Assembly: GCF_014642855.1 (NCBI RefSeq)
Contig: NZ_BMJB01000001.1
Span: forward strand, 372,001-436,000
Direction: 5' to 3'
Source: Edaphobacter acidisoli
Lineage (GTDB): Bacteria; Acidobacteriota; Terriglobia; Terriglobales; Acidobacteriaceae
Length of the DNA: 64,000 bases
How positions within the stretch are numbered: position 1 is the first letter of the stretch; each line of letters starts with the position of its first letter. Shown here in pieces: positions 46,280 to 56,038 of this stretch. The notes under the pieces are model-generated. The model did no database searches. It had not been told where the DNA came from and saw only the letters and a list, made by a program, of their open reading frames with translations. A program made the position numbers and the translations under genes.

Positions 46280-49171
46280 TCAATACTCGTAGTCCAATGA
46301 GAACTGGACCCGCCTCGGGTCGGCCATCTGTATCGGCTTCTCAAACCCATTCTGTGGAGCGCTGTCCAACCCATAGACCGGATTGATCAGATCGATATTC
46401 TGCTTGTTCAATAGGTTGAACGACTCCGCCACAATGTCCAGATGTCCACGCCAGATCGGCACCATCCTAAGAATGCGCAGGTCGAAGTTCACATTCGCAG
46501 GCGTCTTAAGGCTGTTGCGTGTGTAGTCAGATGGCCGCGCCGCAAAGGGATAAATATGTTCGCGATTGCTGTCTGTACCTGTGAGCGGGTTATCACGGAA
46601 ACCACTATCAACAGCCAGAATCGGCGCAAACTCAAATCCGTAAATGATCTTCTGCAACAGGTTCGGCGTAGCCGCGGTTTGCATATCCTGTGGATCGTCA
46701 AGGTCTGGCCCAAGCACCCAAAGCCCGCTCGCCACAAACCGTTGCCGCTGGTCGCCCAGAGAAGGCGCACGCTCCTCGCCGAGCGCATACGGATTCTGCG
46801 GCTGCTCGGTATCGTAAGAGGCATTATCGGTTGTCTTCGACAACGTGTACCCCGCCATCAACTCAAACTCCTCGGTGAACTGCCGGTTCACCGTCGCGGT
46901 CAGTCCGTTGTAGTCTGACCCTGCCTCCGTCTGAAACTGGTTGATGGTGTCGTAAGCCGCATTCAACCGCTGGTCCGAAAACACCAACTGCCCAATCTGC
47001 TGCGGGGTTGGCGCAGAGATGCCGAGCGACGGCGCATTCGCTTGCGTCAACACGACAGGTGGCAGCAAATTGCTGTTGATCGTCCTCCCCATCTTTACTC
47101 CGCGCGCGAAACGGTACTCGGCGCTAGCCGTCCATTGCGCTCCCAGCGAATGCTCCACACCAAACGAGGCCGTCTCGCTATAGGGATTAGCCAGCCCCGC
47201 CTGCGCCTGCCAGATGCTCGGCGCAATTCCCACATGTGGCGCGGTGAACCGCTGTCCCATCTGATACAGCGCAGCAGCCTCCGTTTCCTCCGCAATTTGT
47301 TGCTCCGCGTGAACGCCATCGAACTCGCGGATATGGTTGATCGTCGAAAGCAGATAGCGGTCGTAGAACATGCCAAACCCGCCCCGTACCACCCAGTCCT
47401 TGTTCGGCGACCAGGCAAAGCCAAATCGCGGGCTTAGAGCATCCGCATCCATCGGCAGCGGCCCCGGCAGGTGGTTCACCTCATATCGCAAACCATAGTC
47501 CAGAGCCAATCCGCGAACCGGCGTCCAGTGGTCCTGCATATACGCCGCGCCACGCACCTCATCAAAGTTTGTGTTCGGATTCCCAAAGCTCTGCATGTAA
47601 AAGTCCGGTTGCCCCGCGGTCAAATCAGCCACACTGGGAAAGACATACAAACCGCCAAAACCCTCCATGTCTGCTGCTCGTAAAGCGACATGGCTCATCG
47701 CAGCTCCAGCCTGAAACAAATGCTTTCCATGTTGCAGGATCACATCGTCACCCAGATCAACATGCGTCTCATATCGGCGATTATTCCCGGCGAACGGCGT
47801 TCCCAACTGAGCAATCCCAGCAACTACAACGCCAGGTCCATTCGTCGAACCTGTTTTCAAATTCACCCTGCGCTGCGCAACCTGAAAATTCACCTGGTTC
47901 ACCAGCATCGGCGAAATCGTATCGTTCCACAGACCATTCACGCTGTTGTCGTCATAAAAAGCCGACCCGCGCGCACTCAGGTCCGTCAGGTCGTCCGTGT
48001 TAAACGCATCGTTCACCGAGCGATTATTCGTCATCGCATAGCGCAACATCAGGCTGCTTGTGCCAAGCGAGCGGTCCAGTCGCCCGGACAACTCCGTCTC
48101 CTGATTTGTCGTCGGAAAGAACCCCTGCTGAACCTGAAATCCGCCAAGAGGTCCCGTCTGTGCCAGCGCTCGATCAATCGCCGAAGCCATCTGCGAATCA
48201 AAATCACCCGCATCTTCACCGTGCGCCATCTCCTGCTCCGCAGCGACATAGTAAAAGAGCTTGTCCTTCTGGATCGCGCCTCCCGTTGAAAGTCCCACTC
48301 GCAATCTGTTCTCGTCCGGTTTGCGCGGCGCCAGCTCCAGCGCAGGAGTGCCGTTCAGCGCTCCGTTCTGCACAAAAATAAACGCATCGCCATGCTGCAG
48401 ATTCGCGCCCGACCGTGTCACCACATCGACCGACCCGCCAGCCGACCCACCAGCCTGCGCAGCATATCCATGATTCACCACCTGAAAATCGCTGATGGCC
48501 TCCGGCGAGAGCTCTGTCCTGCTCAGTCCTGTGTACTCGTCGTTGTCATCCACGCCATCGATGTAGAGCGCATTGCTCGAAGGCCGCAGCCCGCCCGAAC
48601 TGAAGCCGCCTTCGTTAGCGGCGAGAGATTGCTTTCCAATCGCAGGATTCGCCGACGCAAGCGACGGAGCTAGCAGCGTAAAACTCAGATAGTTCCTACT
48701 TGGAATCGGTAGCTCTTCAATCCTGTCCTTGTCGATGTTCGCCACCGGCGACGTCTGTTCCGTATCCAGCGCCTCGGTTTGCGCCTGCACCGTCACCTGC
48801 TGCTTCGCATTCGCGGGAGCAAGCACAGCATCTACGCGCACATCGCGCCCGACTGCAACCGCCACCGAAGCATTCCTATAGGCGCTAAAACCCGCAGTCG
48901 TAATCTCAACCGCATAATCCCCGCTTGGCAGATTGCCGACAGTAAATCCACCATCTGCGCCCGAGACAGCAGTGCGAACAACGTTGTTGTCCACTCCGGA
49001 GATCCCAACTTTCGCTCTGGCAATAGCCGCTCCAGTCGAATCCGTTACCGTGCCCGAGACACTTCCAAACACTCGCCCACCCTGGGCCATCAAACAACTC
49101 GCAAAAAAGACACAAGCAAAGCCCAGCGCAGCTGCGGCCCGCAACGATGCAAAAACAAACCGGCGAAACAT
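46280..49171 (-). CDS. Oar-like TonB-dependent receptor with carboxypeptidase-regulatory domain
   Basis: 963 residues. Signal peptide (about 1-28), carboxypeptidase-regulatory domain (about 35-115: GSVSGTVTDSTGAAIARAKV, then GDYAVEITTAGFSAYR), plug (about 120-230 with LYIDGVDDNDEYTG) and barrel ending VQFSLDYEY. It is shorter than the receptor at 7082 and clearly a different paralogue. It lies 175 bases upstream of the ECF sigma gene on the same strand, with a dispersed repeat and a hairpin between them; a functional link is not shown. Confidence 0.92.
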   Translation of the reverse strand: MFRRFVFASLRAAAALGFACVFFASCLMAQGGRVFGSVSGTVTDSTGAAIARAKVGISGVDNNVVRTAVSGADGGFTVGNLPSGDYAVEITTAGFSAYRNASVAVAVGRDVRVDAVLAPANAKQQVTVQAQTEALDTEQTSPVANIDKDRIEELPIPSRNYLSFTLLAPSLASANPAIGKQSLAANEGGFSSGGLRPSSNALYIDGVDDNDEYTGLSRTELSPEAISDFQVVNHGYAAQAGGSAGGSVDVVTRSGANLQHGDAFIFVQNGALNGTPALELAPRKPDENRLRVGLSTGGAIQKDKLFYYVAAEQEMAHGEDAGDFDSQMASAIDRALAQTGPLGGFQVQQGFFPTTNQETELSGRLDRSLGTSSLMLRYAMTNNRSVNDAFNTDDLTDLSARGSAFYDDNSVNGLWNDTISPMLVNQVNFQVAQRRVNLKTGSTNGPGVVVAGIAQLGTPFAGNNRRYETHVDLGDDVILQHGKHLFQAGAAMSHVALRAADMEGFGGLYVFPSVADLTAGQPDFYMQSFGNPNTNFDEVRGAAYMQDHWTPVRGLALDYGLRYEVNHLPGPLPMDADALSPRFGFAWSPNKDWVVRGGFGMFYDRYLLSTINHIREFDGVHAEQQIAEETEAAALYQMGQRFTAPHVGIAPSIWQAQAGLANPYSETASFGVEHSLGAQWTASAEYRFARGVKMGRTINSNLLPPVVLTQANAPSLGISAPTPQQIGQLVFSDQRLNAAYDTINQFQTEAGSDYNGLTATVNRQFTEEFELMAGYTLSKTTDNASYDTEQPQNPYALGEERAPSLGDQRQRFVASGLWVLGPDLDDPQDMQTAATPNLLQKIIYGFEFAPILAVDSGFRDNPLTGTDSNREHIYPFAARPSDYTRNSLKTPANVNFDLRILRMVPIWRGHLDIVAESFNLLNKQNIDLINPVYGLDSAPQNGFEKPIQMADPRRVQFSLDYEY

Positions 49172-49268
49172 GAGACCCCTTTTCTGTGCATGTGGAAATC
49201 AGCTATGAAGACAGGCGCAATCAAGCGCGCCGGCGCCTTCGCTTCCAGCGTGTTCACAGAGAAAGGAA

Positions 49269-49610
49269 TCAGATTCTAAGCGGAATCGGCGGTGGACTTC
49301 CCGTCGGCTCAACATGTGCAGAGTCGAACGCGTGCAACATAGGCCAAACTACAAACGCCTCAGGATGCTGCACTCTGGTCGCAACTATTTTGACTGCGCG
49401 CTGCATCACCTTTGCCAGCGTCAGCACAACACCCACGCCAACAAACCAGGCCGTCAGGTGAATCTCCGTATCGTTTACTGGAGGTCCAGCCTTGTCCCAG
49501 TGATCAAAGCACTCCATCAGCGGCGTCAGTGCTGCTGCTAGCAGCACTACCGTGGCGACGATTTGGAAAACGCGCTTCGACACTACTTCAAGATTAGTCG
49601 TCTGCAACAT
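49269..49610 (-). CDS. Small membrane protein of unknown function
   Basis: 113 residues from the ATG at 49610 (MLQTTNLEVVSKRVFQIVAT); the frame reaches 49694 but the extra 28 residues look unrelated. Two membrane helices are visible (FQIVATVVLLAAALTPLM and AWFVGVGVVLTLAKVMQ) with ECFDHWDKAGPP between them. I recognise no family. It lies between an Oar-like receptor and the lytic transglycosylase, divergent from the latter. Confidence 0.55.
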   Translation of the reverse strand: MLQTTNLEVVSKRVFQIVATVVLLAAALTPLMECFDHWDKAGPPVNDTEIHLTAWFVGVGVVLTLAKVMQRAVKIVATRVQHPEAFVVWPMLHAFDSAHVEPTGSPPPIPLRI

Positions 49611-49794
49611 CTCATCGCAATTCGCTTGTTGATGTTTCAACGCAAAAGTTCCGCACAGTGAAATCTGCGACTTTTCCCGCTCCTCGCTGTCCAATCACCA
49701 GCGGCGGCGTATCTGTCATGGTTCGTATGTGATTGCTTACTCCATCGGTCCTGCATGCGGCTTAAAGTGGAAGTAGAAGTTTTTCTCGGGTGAG

Positions 49795-52164
49795 GTGCGG
49801 TTGAGCAGTTGGGGTAAGTTGAAGGGTTTCGTAGCGGCAGTCTCCCTGCTCGCGGGGATGGTTTCATTCGCTTCAGGAGCGACCACCACATCCAAACACA
49901 AGAAAAAATCTGCCACGGCAACAAGCCACACAACCAAGTCCAGCTCGGCCGAGAAAAGCAAGCCTGCCAGCCGCACTCGCAAAGTCACGCATCCTGCTGA
50001 GCACGCCAGAAGCAGGCGTTCGAGCTCTCGACGCCACGCACGTACGGAATATCATCGTCCCACAGCACGCACGATCCATCTCACCTCTGCCTTTCACGCG
50101 ACCGAGCAACTCCGTCCCATGGCGCAGCAGTTAACTGCAACGCGCTCTGCCGCGGCCTATGCTGGAGTCGCAGCCTACGCTCGCCAGCACACCGGAGAAG
50201 CCTCTGCCGCGGCTTATCTTGCCCTTGGTCACGCCTACATGCTAGACCATCGCTACTCCGAGGCTGCCGACAGCTTCCACAAAGCGGCCACCGCTGGCAC
50301 CGCACTCGACGACTACGCCGACTACCTTGGCGCACAAGCATTGCTCCAGGCAGGCAGAGGCACTGAGGCCTACGCTCTGCTCGATCACTTCAATGATCGT
50401 CATCCAGACAGCATCTTCAACGCGCAAGCCCCAGTCCTGCTTGCCAGCTCCTATATCCAACAGAACAACCCTCAGGCTGCGCTCAAACTTCTCCTCTCAC
50501 TCTCCGGCAACGACATCGCCACACATAACGACTTTCGCTACGCGCTCGGCCGCGCCTACCAGACCACCGGCGACAACGCGCACGCCGCACTCATCTTTCG
50601 CAGCCTCTACACCACACAACCGCTCAGCTTCGAGGCTTCACAGGCTCGTACTCAGCTTCGCGCGATCGGCGTGACGCTGACTGCAGCCGAGTTGAAGGCT
50701 CACGCTGACCAACTCTTCAATGCCAAACGCTACTCCGAGGCTGCCGACGAATACCACTCTATCGAGCATGACTCCAGTCTCAGCGCCGGAGACCGCGACA
50801 CCCTCCAGCTCTACGCTGCCGTCTGCGATCTTCGGCTCAAGCGCCTCAGCAGCCACCAGGCCGAGCATCTTCCCGAAGTCACTGGCGACGGCGCTGCGCT
50901 CAAGCAGTACATCCTTGCCGAACTCGCCCGCAACGACAACGATGAGTCTAAGCACGACGCCATCGTCGCCAACATGGTCGCAGAGTTTCCCCACAGCCGC
51001 TGGCTCGAAGAAGCCCTCTACTCCAGCGGCAATATGTACCTGCTTAAGCAAGACGCCAACCATGCCATCGACAACTACTCGCGTCTCTACAAGATGTTCC
51101 CATCCAGCACCTACGCGCCCTCGGCTCACTGGCGCACGGCCTGGCTCGACTACCGCACGCGCAACTATCCCGAAGCAGCCCGCCTCATGGATGAGCAGAT
51201 TCGCCTCTATCCCACCAGCATCGAGGCATCCACCGCGCTCTACTGGCGCGGACGCATCTACGAAGACGTAGAGCACGACTACGGCCAGGCCGCGAACTAC
51301 TACCACGCCCTCACCGCAAACTACGCCAATTACTACTATGCAATCCTCGCCCGCGAACGTCTCAAAGCGCTCACCGGTCATGTTCCAACGATTGCTCCAG
51401 CAGCCACGCTCAGCTCCGTGCCGAAGTACAACGACCCGGACCTCACCGGCGATCTCCCCGAAAATGAGCCGCATCTCATCAAGGCGCGCTTGCTCGCCAA
51501 CGCCGCGCTCAACGAGTACATCGCCCCCGAGATACAGGCCAGCTCGACTTCCTCCCAATGGGGAGCGCTCGCTCAGGCCGAGATATACACCTCCTACGGC
51601 GAAGTCACCCGCGCGCTTCAATCCATGAAGCACAGTGATATCTCGTTCTACAAGATGCCTATCGACCAGGTCCCCACGATCTATTGGAAACTTCTCTTCC
51701 CACAGCCCTATTGGTCGGAGCTCGAAGCCAACGCAAAGAAGAACGGCCTCGATCCCTATCTGGTCGCCTCACTCATCCGACAGGAGACTGAGTTCAACCC
51801 CGGAGCCATCAGTCGTGCCAGCGCCTACGGCCTCATGCAACTTCTACCCTCAGTTGGTAAGTCCATAGCCCACAGAGAAAAAATGCGCGGCTACAGCACC
51901 ACCCGCCTGCTCGATCCCTCCGTCAATCTTGAACTAGGAACCGTCAATCTGCGTTCCGTCCTTGATCGCTATAGCGGCCAGATCGAATACGCCCTCGCCG
52001 CCTACAACGCCGGAGACACTCCCGTGCGCCGCTGGATGTCCACCGGCGACTACAGAGACATCCACGAGTTCGTCGAATCCATCCCTTACTCCGAAACCCG
52101 AGAATACGTTCAGGCCATCCTGCGCAACCGCGAGATGTATCGAGCACTCTATCCGGAAAAGTAA
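49795..52164 (+). CDS. Soluble lytic murein transglycosylase with TPR-like repeats
   Basis: 789 residues from a GTG. The signal peptide (about 10-28) is followed by a low-complexity Ser/Lys/Arg/His-rich linker (about 30-90). Alpha-helical TPR-like repeats fill about 95-560 (YAGVAAYARQHTGEASAAAYLALGHAYML). The C-terminal SLT domain has LVASLIRQETEFNPGAISRA with the catalytic Glu, SAYGLMQLLP, and EYALAAYNAGDTPV. It cleaves peptidoglycan to form 1,6-anhydro products. It is longer than E. coli Slt70 because of the linker. Confidence 0.93.
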   Translation: MRLSSWGKLKGFVAAVSLLAGMVSFASGATTTSKHKKKSATATSHTTKSSSAEKSKPASRTRKVTHPAEHARSRRSSSRRHARTEYHRPTARTIHLTSAFHATEQLRPMAQQLTATRSAAAYAGVAAYARQHTGEASAAAYLALGHAYMLDHRYSEAADSFHKAATAGTALDDYADYLGAQALLQAGRGTEAYALLDHFNDRHPDSIFNAQAPVLLASSYIQQNNPQAALKLLLSLSGNDIATHNDFRYALGRAYQTTGDNAHAALIFRSLYTTQPLSFEASQARTQLRAIGVTLTAAELKAHADQLFNAKRYSEAADEYHSIEHDSSLSAGDRDTLQLYAAVCDLRLKRLSSHQAEHLPEVTGDGAALKQYILAELARNDNDESKHDAIVANMVAEFPHSRWLEEALYSSGNMYLLKQDANHAIDNYSRLYKMFPSSTYAPSAHWRTAWLDYRTRNYPEAARLMDEQIRLYPTSIEASTALYWRGRIYEDVEHDYGQAANYYHALTANYANYYYAILARERLKALTGHVPTIAPAATLSSVPKYNDPDLTGDLPENEPHLIKARLLANAALNEYIAPEIQASSTSSQWGALAQAEIYTSYGEVTRALQSMKHSDISFYKMPIDQVPTIYWKLLFPQPYWSELEANAKKNGLDPYLVASLIRQETEFNPGAISRASAYGLMQLLPSVGKSIAHREKMRGYSTTRLLDPSVNLELGTVNLRSVLDRYSGQIEYALAAYNAGDTPVRRWMSTGDYRDIHEFVESIPYSETREYVQAILRNREMYRALYPEK

Positions 52165-52426
52165 CCCTACTTCAGATAAAGCTGACCAAATCAATAGAAA
52201 TTCCAATCTGAGAAAGGAGAGGAATCAACCCAGCGTCTGTCCAGACTCGTTTTCAACAGCCAACCATTGACACCTCCAAAAAAAGGATTATTGTTGCACC
52301 ATAACTGGTGCAGCCGAAGCCGCCAGATCGAACCAGAGGAGGGCTGATCCGCAGGTCGAACCGGGCATTGGCCAACGCCAACGCAAGCCGTGAACGCGGG
52401 ACAACCGCGCAACAAACGAGGCACTC

Positions 52427-52690
52427 ATGGTAGCGGAGTTGAACTTTCTCGAAGTCTGGATTCCAGAGCAGATGCAACCAGGAACGATGTTCATGCTCGA
52501 TCGATCGGAGGAGTTGGGCAAAGCGGAAAATCCTTTCTGGGCCGTCCTCGCCTGCCCGTCCTGTGGATGTCTTGGTCTAATTACTCGGCAGCAGTGCGCT
52601 GGCCTCGAAGCCATGATCTGTGGCTCCGAGCAGTGCTCAGCCGAATACTTCCTCGATGGGGAGACAATTCGCCACCGGCCAGCGAATTAG
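52427..52690 (+). CDS. Small zinc-ribbon-like protein
   Basis: 87 residues. CPSCG in LACPSCGCLGLITRQQCAGL and ICGSEQCSAEYFL give two Cys pairs suited to bind zinc. No signal or membrane segment. I recognise no family. The gap 52165-52426 before it contains nothing identifiable. Confidence 0.55.
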   Translation: MVAELNFLEVWIPEQMQPGTMFMLDRSEELGKAENPFWAVLACPSCGCLGLITRQQCAGLEAMICGSEQCSAEYFLDGETIRHRPAN

Positions 52691-52740
52691 TCGGCCTTTC
52701 CATCGGGTAAGGCTCCGCTTGTCCGCATGTTGCACTTGCC

Positions 52741-52757
52741 ATTCCGCTGCTCGGAAT
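52741..52757. promoter_or_regulatory. Palindromic operator before the IclR/PBP hybrid regulator gene
   Basis: ATTCCGCTGCTCGGAAT is a perfect inverted repeat (ATTCCG-N5-CGGAAT). The same arms and spacing recur at 54025-54041, before GH127, and partly at 60747-60763. It ends 35 bases before the regulator start, so it probably mediates autoregulation. Confidence 0.65.
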
Positions 52758-52792
52758 TTACGATAGCCGTCCAGAATCACCGGAGCGCGTAA

Positions 52793-54022
52793 ATGTCAGC
52801 AGCCAGAAAGAAATCCGCGGTCGTCGAGGAGATACTCTCCGAGCCAATATCTGTTGAGTCTGCCCGCCGCGGCGACCGCAATGAATCTCTCACCGTTCTG
52901 CGCGCCTGCGAGGTGCTCAAGGCGTTCCGCAATCTGGGAGAAGAGCTTCCACTCGGCGAGGTCGTCGCACGTACAGGCCTGCCCAAAACCACGGCCTTTC
53001 GCCTGCTCCGCACGCTCATTCACGGTGGCCTGCTCGAGCGCTCAAGCTCTGGCATCTACCGCAACCTCTTCGGTCCCGTTGCCGCGCGCCCGTTCCGCAT
53101 CGGCTTTGCTGCGCAGGGCGATTCAGACTTCTGCCGCGCCGTGATGCAGAGCCTCGAAACAGCCGCGCTGCGCGAGCACGTCAATCTCATCACCGTAAAC
53201 AATCGCTACTCCGCGCGCGAGGCGCTGCGCAACGCCGATCTGCTCATCAAGGAGCGCGTCGACCTCATCCTCGAATACCAGACCTACGAACGCGTAGCGC
53301 CAGTCATCGCCTCGAAGTTCCTCGAAGCCAACACGCCCGTCATCGCCATCGAGATTCCGCACCCAGGTGCAACTTACTTTGGCGCCAACAACTACAAAGC
53401 CGGCCTCATCGGCGGCAAGGCGCTCGGCCGCTGGGCACGTGAGCATTGGGACGGCAAAGTCGACCGCCTCTTGCTGCTCGAACTCCCCATCGCCGGCTCA
53501 CTGCTAGACCTCCGCATCACCGGCCTCGTCGACGGTCTCCGCTCCGAGCTGCCGCAGATCGCAGGCGTGCCCGTCGTCCACCTGAACGGACGCGGCGACT
53601 TCGAAGATGTTCTCGAAGTCATGCGCCAATATCTGCGCCGCGCCCCGGCAAAGCGCACGCTCGTCGGCACGGTCAACGACGTCTGCGCCCTCGCTGCGCT
53701 CCGCGCCTTCGAAGAAGCTGGAGCAAGTGAGCGCGTCGCAGTCGTCGGCCAGAATGCCATCCTCGACGCCCGTAATGAGCTGCGTCGTCTCAACACTCGC
53801 CTCGTCGGCACAGTGGCCTACTTCCCGGAACGCTACGGTGACGAGATCATCCCGCTCGCCCTGCAAATCCTCAATAAGAAACCCGTGCCATCGACGGTCT
53901 TCGTCAAACACCAGCTCATCACCGCGCGCAACGTCGACCTGATTTATCCGCTCGACGAACGCCGAGATCTCCATGCTGCGCATCTACCCAGACAGAATGG
54001 CCGTCTCGCCGCAGTCCGTTAG
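52793..54022 (+). CDS. Hybrid regulator: IclR-type winged helix joined to a sugar periplasmic-binding domain
   Basis: 409 residues. The N-terminal part (about 30-95) reads VLRACEVLKAFRNLGEELPL and GEVVARTGLPKTTAFRLLRT, then LIHGGLLERSSSGIYRN, an IclR-type helix-turn-helix. In place of the IclR effector domain, residues about 100-390 resemble a LacI/RbsB-type sugar-binding domain (RIGFAAQGDSDFCRAVMQSL, FGANNYKAGLIGGKALGRW, LVGTVAYFPERYGDEIIPLA). The ligand is probably a sugar or sugar acid. Three good copies of an inverted repeat typical of dimeric regulators lie around it. It is followed by GH127 and probably controls the whole 52.7-64 kb locus. Confidence 0.85.
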   Translation: MSAARKKSAVVEEILSEPISVESARRGDRNESLTVLRACEVLKAFRNLGEELPLGEVVARTGLPKTTAFRLLRTLIHGGLLERSSSGIYRNLFGPVAARPFRIGFAAQGDSDFCRAVMQSLETAALREHVNLITVNNRYSAREALRNADLLIKERVDLILEYQTYERVAPVIASKFLEANTPVIAIEIPHPGATYFGANNYKAGLIGGKALGRWAREHWDGKVDRLLLLELPIAGSLLDLRITGLVDGLRSELPQIAGVPVVHLNGRGDFEDVLEVMRQYLRRAPAKRTLVGTVNDVCALAALRAFEEAGASERVAVVGQNAILDARNELRRLNTRLVGTVAYFPERYGDEIIPLALQILNKKPVPSTVFVKHQLITARNVDLIYPLDERRDLHAAHLPRQNGRLAAVR

Positions 54023-54024
54023 CT

Positions 54025-54041
54025 ATTCCGAATAGCGGAAT
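54025..54041. promoter_or_regulatory. Palindromic operator before GH127
   Basis: ATTCCGAATAGCGGAAT has arms identical to the site at 52741-52757 with the same 5-base spacer. It starts three bases after the regulator stop. If GH127 starts at 54101, the operator lies in its promoter region; a start at 54047 would leave too little room for one. Confidence 0.65.
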
Positions 54042-54100
54042 TTTTAGTGGGCGATTTATCGCTTTATTACCCCAACACACACGGCAGTAGACTCGAACCT

Positions 54101-55894
54101 GTGAAGCTCACCCGCCGCACCTTCATCAAGACCGCCACTGCGGTAGCAGCCATGCCCGCTCTCGCCGGCGCCGAGGTGGCAAATGCCACGCGAGAGCCTC
54201 TACAGGAGCTTCCATACTCCGCCATCCAACTCGCTGGCGGCCCACTTAAGCGTCACTACGACGCAATGCATGCGCACTACTTGTCGCTCTCGAATGACCG
54301 CCTCCTCAAAGTCTACCGCCAGCGAGCCGGACTCCCAGCTCCAGGAGAAGACATGGGCGGCTGGTACGACTTGAACGGCTTCGTCCCCGGCCACTCCCTC
54401 GGCCAATACATCTCCGGCATCGCCCGCTTCGGTGCCAGCACGGGAGACCAGGCCTGCCACGAAAAGGTCCACGCACTGGTCACAGGCTTCGCAGCCACAC
54501 TCGGGCCGGACAACCAATCCATCCTCCGCCCCGAAACCAATCTCTGGCCCTGCTACATCCTCGACAAGCACTTCATCGGCCTCATTGACGCCGCCACGCT
54601 CAGCAACGTCTCCGAATCCATCCCCTTGCTCAGCCGTGTACTCAGCGGAGCAAAGCCACTTCTACCCTCCCAGGGCCGCGACCGCATCGGCAAAAAGAAG
54701 CCTCCCTATGACGAAACCTATGTCATGCCGGAGAACCTCTTCACCGCGCACCAGCTCACCGGCAATCCAGAATTTCGTAATCTGGCCACCCGCTACTTGC
54801 TCGACCGCGAGCTCTTCGATCCGCTCGCCCGCGGCAACGATCCATTCCCCGGCCAGCATGCCTACTCCCATGCCATCGCGCTCAGCTCCGCAGCGAAGGC
54901 ATACCTTACACTCGGCGACGCAAAATACCGCACCGCAATCGAAAACGCCTTCACCCTCCTGACCACACAACAGCAGTTCGCCTCCGGAGGCTGGGGGCCA
55001 AACGAAACCTTCATCACGCCACACAAGGGCGAGCTCTACGCCTCGCTCCAAACCACCGCCGACCACTTCGAGACCCCATGCGGCTCCTACGCCGCCACCA
55101 AGCTCGCCCGCTATCTCATCCGCACCACGCCCGATGCACGCCAACTCCCACGCTACGGCGACAACCTCGAGCGCGCCCTCTGGAACACGATCCTCGCCGC
55201 CAAATATCCCGACTCCAACGGCGACTATTTCTACTACTCCACCTACTCGCCCAACGCGACCAAGGTCTACTACCCGAAGAAGTGGCCCTGTTGCTCCGGC
55301 ACACTCGCCCAGACCGTCGCCGACTACCCGCTCAACCTCTACTTTCAATCGCCCACAGGCATCCACATCAACACCTACGCTTCGTCGCAACTGAAGTGGA
55401 AGCAGGGAAGCACACCCGTCACGCTCACTCAAACCACCAACTACCCAGCAGAAGACACCATCGCGATCATGCTTCATCCCGAAGCGCCAACAACCTTCAC
55501 GCTCACCTTGCGCATCCCCGGCTGGGCGCCATCCGCAGCCACTATCACCATCAACAACGAGCCGCCCGTCAAAGTAGCGGCAGGCGCCTCCGCCACACTC
55601 CGCGCGCACTGGCGCTCCGGAGACCGCATCACCCTCGCCATCCCGCAGGACTTCCGCACCGAAGCCATCGACGAGCAGCACCCTGAAACCGTAGCCCTCA
55701 TGCGCGGCCCCGTGCAGTACGTAGCACTCAATCCTCCAGGCGATCTCCCGCAGGACCGCCTGCCACTACCCAGCAGTCTCAAACAAGCCGCCCCCGAAGT
55801 CTTCACTGAAAACTACAGTGGTCGCAAACTCATCTTCGTCCCGATCTACCGCATCCAGAACGAGACCTACACCGCATACTTCACCCGTGCCTGA
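54101..55894 (+). CDS. Exported GH127 (DUF1680) glycoside hydrolase, beta-L-arabinofuranosidase type
   Basis: About 597 residues from the GTG at 54101, which puts the Tat signal KLTRRTFIKTATAVAAMPAL at the start; an upstream GTG at 54047 would bury the signal. The DUF1680 core shows GPLKRHYDAMHAHYLSLS, GWYDLNGFVPGHSLGQYISG and a Cys-containing zinc-site region KKWPCCSGTLAQTVADYPLN. GH127 members act on beta-L-arabinofuranosides, and one subgroup removes aceric acid from rhamnogalacturonan II. It follows the hybrid regulator by 78 bases. Confidence 0.9.
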   Translation: MKLTRRTFIKTATAVAAMPALAGAEVANATREPLQELPYSAIQLAGGPLKRHYDAMHAHYLSLSNDRLLKVYRQRAGLPAPGEDMGGWYDLNGFVPGHSLGQYISGIARFGASTGDQACHEKVHALVTGFAATLGPDNQSILRPETNLWPCYILDKHFIGLIDAATLSNVSESIPLLSRVLSGAKPLLPSQGRDRIGKKKPPYDETYVMPENLFTAHQLTGNPEFRNLATRYLLDRELFDPLARGNDPFPGQHAYSHAIALSSAAKAYLTLGDAKYRTAIENAFTLLTTQQQFASGGWGPNETFITPHKGELYASLQTTADHFETPCGSYAATKLARYLIRTTPDARQLPRYGDNLERALWNTILAAKYPDSNGDYFYYSTYSPNATKVYYPKKWPCCSGTLAQTVADYPLNLYFQSPTGIHINTYASSQLKWKQGSTPVTLTQTTNYPAEDTIAIMLHPEAPTTFTLTLRIPGWAPSAATITINNEPPVKVAAGASATLRAHWRSGDRITLAIPQDFRTEAIDEQHPETVALMRGPVQYVALNPPGDLPQDRLPLPSSLKQAAPEVFTENYSGRKLIFVPIYRIQNETYTAYFTRA

Positions 55895-55920
55895 CGCGGA
55901 AAATTTACCTCCGCTCCACC

Positions 55921-55955
55921 TGTCATTCTGAGCGAAGCGAAGAACCCCAGCATTT
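55921..55955. repeat. 35-bp dispersed repeat, copy 2
   Basis: Differs from the copy at 46180-46214 in one base. It lies after the GH127 stop. The following bases (55956-56085) include a T/G-rich stretch and a sequence with TTCCGCGAAGCGGGA at 56039. Confidence 0.85.
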
Positions 55956-56038
55956 GTCTTCGCAATCGTCGTTGTAGTTGTCTTTGCTGTTGCAGTTGGT
56001 TTCGACTTTGTTGCCACAATCATTTTGAGTTGTCATCC

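Noticed and set aside
46115..46300. Short frame over the dispersed repeat (VILSAAKNPSILL)
   Set aside because: It is translated repeat sequence, commonly mis-annotated as a small protein.
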